From positions 1 to 43,884 of the forward strand of contig WHST01000048.1 of the NCBI GenBank assembly GCA_009379955.1: 43,884 nucleotides of DNA, written 5' to 3'. The notes beneath the pieces are model-generated. The model was not told the origin of the DNA. It worked only from the letters and a program-made list of their open reading frames with translations, and searched no databases. This document shows, one piece after another, positions 37,054 to 43,884 of the stretch (the first letter of the stretch is position 1; each line of letters begins with the position of its first letter). A program made the translations under genes and the position numbers. The stretch comes from Streptosporangiales bacterium. Lineage in GTDB: Bacteria; Actinomycetota; Actinomycetes; Streptosporangiales; WHST01.

Positions 37054-37935
37054 ATGCCCGAGACCCTGCGGATGGCGGTAGGCAGCTACCCGCACACCGA
37101 GGCGTTGCAGGACGGTCGGGTGCGACTGGCCGGGCTGTCCATCGAGCATGTCGTCCCCGAGCCGGCGCACCGGGCGTTCCGGCCGATGGCCAACGCCCTC
37201 GCGTACGACGTCGCCGAGATGGCCATCGTCACGTACCTGCTCGCGAAGGACCTGGGCCGGCCGCTCGTGCTCCTCCCCATCGTGTTGATGCGGCAGCCCG
37301 AGCTGCCGCTGCTGGTGTGTCCCGTCGACTCCGACCTGCACACCGCGCAGGACCTCGCCGGGCGCACGGTCGGCGTGCGCGCGTACACCCAGACGACGGC
37401 CACCTGGGTACGCGGGATCCTGCAGGACACCGCGGGCCTCGACCCGGACACAGTGCGCTGGCGGACGTTCGACCCCGCCCATCTCGACGAGTTCACCGAT
37501 CCCGCGACGGTCACCAGGATGCCGGCAGGAACCGACCTGCTCGGCAGTCTCCGTACCGGCGAGCTGGACGCGGCGATCGTCGCGTGGGACGCGCGGAACG
37601 CACCGGGGCTCCGGCCCGTGCTCGACGCCCCGATGGCCATGGAGACGCAGTGGATCGCCCGCTCGGGCGTGACTCCGGTGAACCACCTCGTGTGCGTGAA
37701 GGCCGAGCTGTTGCGGGACATACCGTCGCTGGGGAACCGGCTCGTCGGGATCTTCGCCGAGGCCAAGAGCGCAGCCGGCAGCTCGCCCGACTCCGGGCAG
37801 GACGCGGGACCTTCAGGCATCGACGAGATCCGCCCCGCCCTCGACACGATTGCGGAGTACGCGCACCGCCAGGGGATTACGAGGAGGCGGTTCACCGTGG
37901 ACGAGCTCTTCGAACATCAGGACGACAAAGAATAG
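37054..37935 (+). CDS. 4,5-dihydroxyphthalate decarboxylase-like protein (periplasmic-binding-protein fold)
   Basis: 293 residues, no signal peptide or lipobox. It opens LRMAVGSYPHTEALQDGRV and has the substrate-binding-protein fold with DLAGRTVGVRAYTQTTATWVRGIL and LLGSLRTGELDAAIVAWDARN, the layout of 4,5-dihydroxyphthalate decarboxylase and related proteins. In that family a solute-receptor fold acts as a cytoplasmic enzyme, but most members are uncharacterised. A purine-rich GAGAGAGGG precedes the ATG at 37054. A neighbouring aldolase remnant fits a phthalate/protocatechuate theme. Confidence 0.75.
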   Translation: MPETLRMAVGSYPHTEALQDGRVRLAGLSIEHVVPEPAHRAFRPMANALAYDVAEMAIVTYLLAKDLGRPLVLLPIVLMRQPELPLLVCPVDSDLHTAQDLAGRTVGVRAYTQTTATWVRGILQDTAGLDPDTVRWRTFDPAHLDEFTDPATVTRMPAGTDLLGSLRTGELDAAIVAWDARNAPGLRPVLDAPMAMETQWIARSGVTPVNHLVCVKAELLRDIPSLGNRLVGIFAEAKSAAGSSPDSGQDAGPSGIDEIRPALDTIAEYAHRQGITRRRFTVDELFEHQDDKE

Positions 37936-37998
37936 TTGAAGGGGTCATCGACGGCCTCGATGCATGACCTTCCTCACCGTCCGCTCCGTTGAGCTTCA

Positions 37999-38070
37999 TT
38001 CGAAAATACGGCGGCGACCAGGCACCCCGTGAGCGGCACCCTCACCGTGTCCAGGCACGGTGAGGGTGCC
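37999..38070. repeat. Dispersed hairpin repeat, family I, copy B
   Basis: The stem GGCACCCTCACCG (38035-38047) pairs with CGGTGAGGGTGCC (38058-38070) across a 10-base loop. The roughly 48-base left part (TTCGAAAA, then CGGCGGCGACCAGGCACCCC and the stem arm) is nearly identical to copy A at 1324. The right flank differs from copies A and C. Confidence 0.85.
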
Positions 38071-38220
38071 CCTGACGGGTCCTGGCACGACCCCCGCGGT
38101 CGTGCCGCGATGCGCAGCGGTGCCTCACCTCAAACGGACGTGACCGGTTCCCCGCGGGGGACCCCAGCCGGGTGGTCACCTTTCACCAGTAGGGGATGGC
38201 CCGCCAGGGTCCTCCAGTGG

Positions 38221-38288
38221 TTCACGTGATCAACGTGGACTGCACCTCGTGCCGGGACGAGGTGAAGTCCACGTCGGTGAGGTGAAGC
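38221..38288. repeat. Dispersed hairpin repeat, family II, copy E
   Basis: Nested stems: ACGTGGAC (38233-38240) with GTCCACGT (38267-38274), and inside it CACCTCG (38243-38249) with CGAGGTG (38258-38264). The core and the 16-base end match copy D at 24662-24700. Copy E has the better-paired outer stem. Confidence 0.8.
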
Positions 38289-38312
38289 TCCGCCGACGAC
38301 TCTCGGAGTGCA

Positions 38313-38388
38313 CCCGTGAACGGCACCCTCACCGTGCCCCGACGCGGTGAGGGTGCCCCTCACGGGTTGCGGCCGCGAGGTGACCGGC
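38313..38388. repeat. Dispersed hairpin repeat, family I, copy C
   Basis: The most complete hairpin of the family: CCCGTGA (38313-38319) pairs with TCACGGG (38360-38366), and GGCACCCTCACCG (38322-38334) with CGGTGAGGGTGCC (38345-38357), with symmetric two-base mismatches between. The right flank 38368-38388 is identical to that of copy A (1405-1425). Confidence 0.85.
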
Positions 38389-38416
38389 ACAGATGCCGGT
38401 CGCGTGCCTGTGCCGG

Positions 38417-39691
38417 TCATGGAGCATGGGGGGCAGTGTCGGCGGCGGGGAGCGGTGGGACGACGGCGGCGGCGACGGCCACGCCGGCGATGACGATGAC
38501 GATGGCGAGTCCGGTGACCGTTCCGGCGTCGCCGGTTGCCTGCCAGGCGAGTACGGCGAGGGCGGGGCCGAGCGCGAAACCTGCGGTACGGGCGAGGCCG
38601 GCGAGCGAACCGATGCTGCCGGCGAGGTTCGGGGGTGCGGCAGACATCAACATTGCACCATTGGGCCCGAGGATCAGACCGGAACCGGCACCGACCAGGA
38701 CCAGTGTCACGAACACCCTCACCAGGTCGGCCGTGTCACCACCGCGCGTGGCGCCGACCACGGTGGCGAACAGGGCGCCGGCACCGGCGACGAGCGTGAG
38801 CGTCCCCGCCAGCTGGATGCGCCAGGGACCCCACCTGTCGGCGAGCATGCCGCCGCCGGGAGCCAGCAACGCCATCGTCGCGGGCGGCACGAGCAGCAGC
38901 ATCCCCGCCACCGCGGCCGAGTGGTGCCACGAGCGCTGGAGCAGGAACGGCAACAGTGCGTTGTACGCCCCGGTCACGGTGGTGCCCGCGAGCAGTACGG
39001 CGAGGGTCGGCGCGACCGCGCGTCCGCGCGCCATCTCGGCCACCCCGCGCAGCCACTGCGCGGGCCTGCCGCCACCACCGCGGATCCGCGGCACGGCGCG
39101 TGCACCGAGCACGGCGGCCAGGAGACACACCGGGAGGTTGACGAGGAACGCAGCGCGCCAGCCGTACGCGGAGACGAGCAGCCCACCGACGCCCGGGCCC
39201 GCCACGCTGCCCAAGGGACCGAGCATCGCGACCAGGCCCTGCGCCCTGCCGCGGTGCTCGGGCCGGACCACGGCCGCGACGACCGCGAAGCTCAACGCGC
39301 CCACCGTCGCTCCGAACAACCCCTGCACGGCGCGGGCGGCGAGCACGAGGCCCAGCGAGCCCGCCACCGCGACCAGAGCGCTACTGCCACCGAAGCCGGC
39401 GACCGCGACGAGGAACGCCCGGCGCCGGCCCGTCCTGTCGACCCAGCCACCGGCCGGCAGCATGAACGCGATCACCGGCACCAGGTACGCCAGCACGGCG
39501 AGCTGAGCCAGACCCGGCCCGACACCGAGGTCGGTGCTGAGGTCCGGCAACGCGACGGCGACGACAGTCATGTCCAGGCCGGTCATGAACACCATCACCG
39601 CGACCGCGACGACGGCCGACCACCGTGTACGGTCCGGCACGGGCGGCCGACCACCGACGTCGCGTTCCCTCCCCTTCTCCACCGAGGTCAT
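38417..39691 (-). CDS. MFS drug/metabolite exporter (drug:H+ antiporter type)
   Basis: 424 residues, twelve or more membrane segments. The N-terminal motif FMTGLDMTVVAVALPDLSTDLG (LDxTVVNVALP-type) and the motif-A loop GGWVDRTGRRRAFL are typical of DHA-family exporters. The motif-C-like segment is GPLGSVAGPGVGGLL. The ATG at 39691 overlaps the DAHP synthase stop (ATGA). As third gene behind the PhzE-like and DAHP synthase genes it probably exports the product made with their help. Confidence 0.88.
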   Translation of the reverse strand: MTSVEKGRERDVGGRPPVPDRTRWSAVVAVAVMVFMTGLDMTVVAVALPDLSTDLGVGPGLAQLAVLAYLVPVIAFMLPAGGWVDRTGRRRAFLVAVAGFGGSSALVAVAGSLGLVLAARAVQGLFGATVGALSFAVVAAVVRPEHRGRAQGLVAMLGPLGSVAGPGVGGLLVSAYGWRAAFLVNLPVCLLAAVLGARAVPRIRGGGGRPAQWLRGVAEMARGRAVAPTLAVLLAGTTVTGAYNALLPFLLQRSWHHSAAVAGMLLLVPPATMALLAPGGGMLADRWGPWRIQLAGTLTLVAGAGALFATVVGATRGGDTADLVRVFVTLVLVGAGSGLILGPNGAMLMSAAPPNLAGSIGSLAGLARTAGFALGPALAVLAWQATGDAGTVTGLAIVIVIAGVAVAAAVVPPLPAADTAPHAP

Positions 39692-40914
39692 GTCCACGCC
39701 TCGACCAGCTCGTGCGCCTGCTCAGGGTTCAACCGCGGGTCGCACAACGTCGTGTACCGGCGCTGCACCATCTCCTCACCGCTGACCTTCCCGCCGACGC
39801 ACTCCGTGACATCGTCGGCTGCCACCTCGAGGTGCAGGCCGGCCGGGTGCACACCGGACCGCTCGAGGATCGCCCGGCATGCCAGCACCTCGTCGACCAG
39901 GTCCGACAGGTGCCGGGTCTTCACACCGTCCCCGGTGCGCACGGTGTTCCCGTGCATCGGGTCGCTCAGCCACACCGCCGGGTGGCCGGCGCGGCGTACC
40001 GCCGTCACGAGCGGGGGCAACGTCTCCGCGATGTGGGCGACACCCATCCGCGCGATCAGGACGAGTCGGCCGGGCACCCGGTCCGGGTCGAGCAGCTCGC
40101 ACAGGCGGAGCAGGTCGGTCACCTGCGTGCTCGGACCGAGCTTGCAGCCCACCGGGTTGTCCATCGCGGACAGCAGTCGCACGTGGGCCGAGTTCGGCTG
40201 TCTGGTGCGCTCCCCGATCCAGGGGAGGTGGGTCGAGCCGAGGAAGCTGCCGCCACCGGGTCCGGTACGGATCGCGCTTCCCTCGTAGTCGATGACGAGC
40301 GCCTCGTGGCTCGCCCACGGACCGCTGCCGATCCCGGCGGTCGCCACAGCCGTGCCGGCGGTACGCCGCAGCCGGTCCTCGCGCAGCATCCGCAGCACGC
40401 GTGCACTCGCCTGGTACCCGAGCAGCATGCGGCTGGGATCGTGCTCGCGCGCGGCACGGGTGGGCACATCGGAGTTCACCAGGTGACCGCGGAACACCGG
40501 CAACTCGCGTCCGTCGTGCCACTCCACGGGTTGTGACCGCGGCTTCGCGAACTGACCGCCGATCCGCCCGATCCGGACGACCGGAGCCTCCGCGCCCGCG
40601 GCGAGCCGGTCAGCCAGACCGTTCAGGACGGCGAGCTTCGCAGCGGTGTGGTCGGACATGCATTCCGCGAGGCTCTCCGCGCAGTCGCCGGCCTGCAGCA
40701 GGAGTGCCCGGCCGGCCGCGACCGTCGCGAGGTTCCGCCGCAGCGTGTCCAGCTCCGCCACGGTCACCAGGGATGGCGCCGCCGCGAGCGCCTCCCTGGT
40801 ACGCAGGTACTCGGCGTGATAGCGCCAGTGCGGTTGCTGTTCCGCCGGCAGTCCTTCCCACGCGGCCGGTCCGGCGACCGACCGCGGCAGAGTCCGTTCC
40901 TGCATCACAGACAT
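39688..40914 (-). CDS. Class II 3-deoxy-7-phosphoheptulonate (DAHP) synthase, PhzC-like
   Basis: 408 residues. Class II (AroA-II) motifs: LLQAGDCAESLAECMSDH, VVRIGRIGGQFAKPRS, DPSRMLLGYQASA, FLGSTHLPWIGERTRQ, VGCKLGPS and WLSDPMHGNTVRTGDGVKTR. It condenses phosphoenolpyruvate and erythrose-4-phosphate, the first shikimate-pathway step. It is shorter than the housekeeping mycobacterial form (about 460), matching PhzC-type copies that feed chorismate to a secondary pathway. ATG at 40914 follows AAGGAG. Confidence 0.94.
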   Translation of the reverse strand: MSVMQERTLPRSVAGPAAWEGLPAEQQPHWRYHAEYLRTREALAAAPSLVTVAELDTLRRNLATVAAGRALLLQAGDCAESLAECMSDHTAAKLAVLNGLADRLAAGAEAPVVRIGRIGGQFAKPRSQPVEWHDGRELPVFRGHLVNSDVPTRAAREHDPSRMLLGYQASARVLRMLREDRLRRTAGTAVATAGIGSGPWASHEALVIDYEGSAIRTGPGGGSFLGSTHLPWIGERTRQPNSAHVRLLSAMDNPVGCKLGPSTQVTDLLRLCELLDPDRVPGRLVLIARMGVAHIAETLPPLVTAVRRAGHPAVWLSDPMHGNTVRTGDGVKTRHLSDLVDEVLACRAILERSGVHPAGLHLEVAADDVTECVGGKVSGEEMVQRRYTTLCDPRLNPEQAHELVEAWT

Positions 40915-40971
40915 GCGGGCACTCCTTCTGCTCTGACTTTGGCGACCGTTGTTGCCGTGGATTCGTACGCG

Positions 40972-42951
40972 TCATCCCGATCGCTGCAGCGGCAGGTGCC
41001 CGCGCCGACCGGTGAGCGTGGACGCGAGCAGCTCCGCAAGGATCGCCACACCGTGCTGGGTGAGCAGCGACTCCGGATGGAACTGCGTCGACGCGAAACC
41101 CGGACCCCGCAGCGCGTGCACCTCTCTCGTGCGCGGATCTCGGCACACGCGGATCGGGCCGGGGATGTCCGGCCGATGAAGCACGTCGCTCTCCGACAAG
41201 GCCACGTACGTGTTGTAGAAGCCCACCCGCTCACGCCGGCCGAACAGCTCGATGTCGAGCTGCACGCCCTGGTTCGGCACCGGCTTGCGTACCAGATCCA
41301 GTCCCAGAGCGGACGCGAGCACCTGGTGGGAGAGACACACACAGAGCAACGGGATGTCCTGGCGCTTGGCGCACCCGATCACCCGCCACAGCGCATCGAC
41401 GCGGCTGTCGTCGCGGTCCCGCGGATCTCCTGGTCCAGGGCCGGCGACCACGAGGTCGTACGACTCCATGACACCGTCGACGAGTGCCTCGCCGCATGGC
41501 CGGATCGTCACGGCCGTCCCCAGTGAGCGCAGCTGCTGCCCGAGCATCGCGGTGAAGGTGTCCTCTGCGTCGAGCACGAGCACCCGCCGCCCGGCGAGGT
41601 ACGGATCCGGCCGATCTCGTTCGTCCTCGGGATCGAACCAGTACCGGGAGAGCGTCGCGTTGCGTCGCCGCAGCGCGGCGTCGACCCGTTCGTCGCCGGG
41701 CAACCCGCGTGCACTCGACCAGTTGGCCCCGGCAGGTCGTGTGGTCGCGATGGTCCCGCCCGCGGTGACGCCGGCCGCCGCGAGCAGTCCGGCGACCTTC
41801 GCCTCGGTCTCGGCCACCTCGGCATCGGGGTCGGAGTCGCGCACCAGCGTGGCACCGACGCCGACCTCGATCCCACCGGTCTGGTCGATGTCCGCGGTCC
41901 TGATGAGGATCGCGGAATCCATGAGGCGCCGGCCGGACCCGTCCCGTCCGACGAGGGCGATAACGCCGCTGTAGTACCCACGCCCGACACGTTCGCGACG
42001 CGCGATCACTCGACAGGCGTTCTCCACGGGACTGCCCGTCACCGTCGGCGCCAGCAGGGTGCGGCGCAGCACCTCGCGGACATCGAGACTGCTGCGCCCG
42101 CGTAGCAGGTACTCCGTGTGCGCGAGCCGCGCCATCTCCTTGAGGTACGGACCGAGCACCTGCCCACCCACCTCGCAGATGCCCGCCATCATCTTCAGCT
42201 CCTCGTCGACGACCATGACGAGCTCGCCGGCCTCCTTGCGGTCGGCGAGGAACGCGAGCGTTCCCGTCAGGTCCGGGCCCGTCACCGGGTAGCGGTACGT
42301 CCCGCTTATCGGGTTCATCACGACCTCGCCGGCCCGCACGCTGACCTGACGCTCCGGTGTGGCGCCGACGAAGGTCCGGGTTCCGGTGTGCACCAGGAAC
42401 GTCCAGTACGCCCCCACCTCGCCGGCCAGCAACTCGCGGAACAGGGCGAGCGCGGCGCGGTGCGAGTCGCCGGGCATCCGGCCACGGAACGTCCGCTTCA
42501 CCACGAAGTTCGATCCCGCCCCGGTGCCGATCTCTTCGGCGAGCACCGCGCGAACCAGCCGGGTGTACGACTCGTCGTCACCCTCGAAGCCCGCGTCGGC
42601 GAGCTCGACCGGCCCTACGGGCAGCCACTCGAGGATGTCGTCCAGCGGCACGGTGGACTGCCGCGACACCGTCATCGCCAGGATCGGTTCCTGGTCGTCG
42701 CGACAGACGTAGCCGCGTTCGACCACCTGACGGTACGGAACGAGGGCGAGCACCTCGTGCCGTGGGACCGTGTCGCTGCTGTCGCCGCCGGTGACGGCGT
42801 CGTCCGGCACCGGCAGATCCGCCAGCCGGTGCACCGCCGAGACGTCGCCGACGAGCAGCTCCACCCTGGCCGGATCCGCCGACTCCGGCCGGTACAGCAG
42901 CGCGAACGGCGGAGGCGTGGGCCCTACCAGCCGAGCGAGCTCGTCTGCCAT
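40972..42951 (-). CDS. 2-amino-2-deoxyisochorismate (ADIC) synthase, PhzE-like fusion
   Basis: 659 residues. The N-terminal chorismate-utilising domain (to about 430) has FVGATPERQVSVRAGEVVMNPISGTYRYP, DEELKMMAGICEVGGQV and SGVIALVGRDGSGRRLMDSAILIRT. The C-terminal class I glutamine amidotransferase has VVAGPGPGDPRD, nucleophile Cys in VCLSHQVLASALG, and FHPES. The synthase-amidotransferase order and the CLSHQ motif are as in PhzE, which makes ADIC from chorismate and glutamine; a fused anthranilate synthase is the alternative. The ATG at 42951 (MADELARL) is preferred to 42984. It leads the operon with DAHP synthase and an exporter. Confidence 0.88.
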   Translation of the reverse strand: MADELARLVGPTPPPFALLYRPESADPARVELLVGDVSAVHRLADLPVPDDAVTGGDSSDTVPRHEVLALVPYRQVVERGYVCRDDQEPILAMTVSRQSTVPLDDILEWLPVGPVELADAGFEGDDESYTRLVRAVLAEEIGTGAGSNFVVKRTFRGRMPGDSHRAALALFRELLAGEVGAYWTFLVHTGTRTFVGATPERQVSVRAGEVVMNPISGTYRYPVTGPDLTGTLAFLADRKEAGELVMVVDEELKMMAGICEVGGQVLGPYLKEMARLAHTEYLLRGRSSLDVREVLRRTLLAPTVTGSPVENACRVIARRERVGRGYYSGVIALVGRDGSGRRLMDSAILIRTADIDQTGGIEVGVGATLVRDSDPDAEVAETEAKVAGLLAAAGVTAGGTIATTRPAGANWSSARGLPGDERVDAALRRRNATLSRYWFDPEDERDRPDPYLAGRRVLVLDAEDTFTAMLGQQLRSLGTAVTIRPCGEALVDGVMESYDLVVAGPGPGDPRDRDDSRVDALWRVIGCAKRQDIPLLCVCLSHQVLASALGLDLVRKPVPNQGVQLDIELFGRRERVGFYNTYVALSESDVLHRPDIPGPIRVCRDPRTREVHALRGPGFASTQFHPESLLTQHGVAILAELLASTLTGRRGHLPLQRSG

Positions 42952-43201
42952 GTCGGTCTCAGCGCGTCGATCCGTGTGCTGCACGGCGCCTCCGTCCGGG
43001 TCGGACCTGACCAGCGTCTGGGCTGGAACGGCCTGGTGACTCCGGAATCAGCATCGGCGCCTGGCAGGCGGCACGGCATCACGTCTTCGCGCGATCAATC
43101 CGGCTCTTCACAGTTGAAGGGTGTACGGCGGGTCGGCGCGTCGGTGGCAGGGTCGGGGTCGAGGTCTTCCGGTGAGGAGGGTTCCTACTCCGCTTCCCGC
43201 G

Positions 43202-43678
43202 TCACAAGGGGCGCAGGTGCTCGATCGTGACGCGGTGCCGCTCGGTCAACCGCTGGGCGATCAACGAGCGGTGGCAGGCCTCCGGGTCGCGCTCGACACA
43301 GAGCAGCGCTGCGGTCCCACTACTCGACAGCGCCGAGACGATCGGCGTGAGGTCGGCGCGGTCGAGGATCTCGGTGGTGTAGCGGCGGGTGTACTCGGCG
43401 GCGAGCTCGCGGCGCGAGCGCTTGCCGACCCCGCGGCGGTCATCCTCGGCGTACTGGAGCTGACGTAGCTCGGTGGTCGGGGCGAGGTCAGGGTGGTGCT
43501 CGTAGGCGATGCGGGCATGGGCGAGGGCCGCCTGCAGCCGGCGCGAGTTCGCCCAGGCGTACTCAGGTCCGCGGACGCCGCGGCGCTGGCGTACGTCGAG
43601 CAGCAGGCGAACGTTCGCCTGCTGCAGTCGTTGCAGGAAGGACTCGACGTCGAAGCCATAGACGCCGACTGTCGCCAT
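43202..43678 (-). CDS. DUF488 family protein
   Basis: 158 residues, cytoplasmic. It opens MATVGVYGFDVESFLQRLQQ and has LLLDVRQRRGVRGPEYAWAN and the C-terminal CVERDPEACHRSLIAQRL, the conserved cysteine/arginine/histidine motif of DUF488. Biochemical function is unknown; the clustered Cys and His suggest a catalytic or metal site. ATG at 43678 fits the family; an ATG nine bases upstream (43687) is possible. It is separated from the PhzE-like gene by about 250 bases and probably independent. Confidence 0.85.
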   Translation of the reverse strand: MATVGVYGFDVESFLQRLQQANVRLLLDVRQRRGVRGPEYAWANSRRLQAALAHARIAYEHHPDLAPTTELRQLQYAEDDRRGVGKRSRRELAAEYTRRYTTEILDRADLTPIVSALSSSGTAALLCVERDPEACHRSLIAQRLTERHRVTIEHLRPL

Positions 43679-43835
43679 CCTGAGCATCGGAAATCACCCG
43701 CCTGCCTCCTACTCGTGCCGGTCCATGGTGGCCCCGGGCAATGACGCTAGGAGCGTGGGTCCGTATTGGCGAATCCGCCGCGCCGCGGCGCTGATGGGGC
43801 TGCTGGGCGGTTAGCGTGGCGGGCCGTGTGCCGGC

Positions 43836-43884
43836 ATGAGTGAGGTGGTCGTGCTCGTCGTTGATGCTCAGCGATCAGCGATCA
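43836..43884 (+). CDS. Possible start of a gene running off the right edge
   Basis: ATG at 43836 opens a frame, MSEVVVLVVDAQRSAI, that continues to the window end. The alternating hydrophobic start looks like a first beta strand, but only 16 codons are visible and the ribosome site is weak. The last bases include a direct repeat of AGCGATC. Confidence 0.2.
   Translation, partial: MSEVVVLVVDAQRSAI

Larger units (their letters stand above)
37936..38416. other. Gene-free 481-base stretch filled with hairpin repeats
   Basis: No convincing coding frame is present. The stretch holds three repeat copies (37999-38070, 38221-38288, 38313-38388) and a less ordered middle (38071-38220). It separates the convergent decarboxylase-like and MFS genes. 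Confidence 0.7.

Noticed and set aside
42985-43201. A possible tryptophan attenuator upstream of the PhzE-like gene
   Set aside because: No short leader with clustered Trp codons and no alternative terminator could be found by eye; only a small CTTCA/TGAAG inverted repeat is present.
43862-43884. Direct repeat of AGCGATC at the right edge as a repeat array
   Set aside because: Only two to three units are visible before the window ends, too few to interpret.

Overview
The window is very GC-rich DNA with strong G/C third-position bias. It carries hallmark actinomycete genes: a DUF2510 protein, a furA-katG pair, FprA and a seven-iron FdxA, a luciferase-like (F420/FMN type) oxidoreductase, and a DtxR/IdeR iron box. 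It is most likely a chromosomal segment of a soil-type member of the Actinomycetota; nothing in the sequence fixes the genus. No rRNA, tRNA or CRISPR array was recognised.

Left part (1-12.8 kb). The left edge holds the 5' end of an IS630-type transposase that abuts, and appears to truncate, an AT-richer Mrr-type restriction endonuclease gene. A quinone-oxidoreductase-like gene follows. Next is a forward block of a Tat-exported PHP phosphoesterase with a histidine-rich leader, an unrecognised gene, and ureA-ureB-ureC-ureF-ureG-ureD without ureE. The sequence at the start of ureG looks frameshifted. A second forward operon (9.4-12.8 kb) encodes an EthD-like ferredoxin-fold protein, a MetE-C-like zinc methyltransferase homologue and an ACS-family MFS transporter, behind a 23-bp palindrome.

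Middle (12.8-30.5 kb). A heme oxygenase gene directly under an iron box overlaps a zinc alcohol dehydrogenase gene. The dehydrogenase frame runs 235 bases antisense into a bicupin gene. The bicupin ends a reverse-strand branched-chain-amino-acid-type ABC transporter operon, which lies downstream of a FadR-type GntR regulator gene. Identical 13-base palindromic sites lie upstream of the transporter operon and in the GntR/transketolase intergenic region. A split transketolase and an M24 creatinase-like protein follow on the forward strand. Then come a divergent NCS1 permease and cyclase/XRE-cupin pair, and furA-katG.

Right part (30.5-43.9 kb). A DUF2510 protein precedes a reverse-strand redox operon: tautomerase-ABM fusion, LLM oxidoreductase, ferredoxin reductase, ferredoxin, aldehyde dehydrogenase. 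Upstream of it is a scar of gene fragments: a molybdenum hydroxylase tail, an RraA-like aldolase tail and a broken aldo/keto reductase. A 4,5-dihydroxyphthalate decarboxylase-like gene points the other way. Together these look like the remains of two aromatic-degradation operons fused by a deletion near 36678. A three-gene operon of PhzE-like ADIC synthase, class II DAHP synthase and an MFS exporter follows, then a DUF488 protein.

Two families of dispersed hairpin repeats (five copies) occur only between convergent genes.
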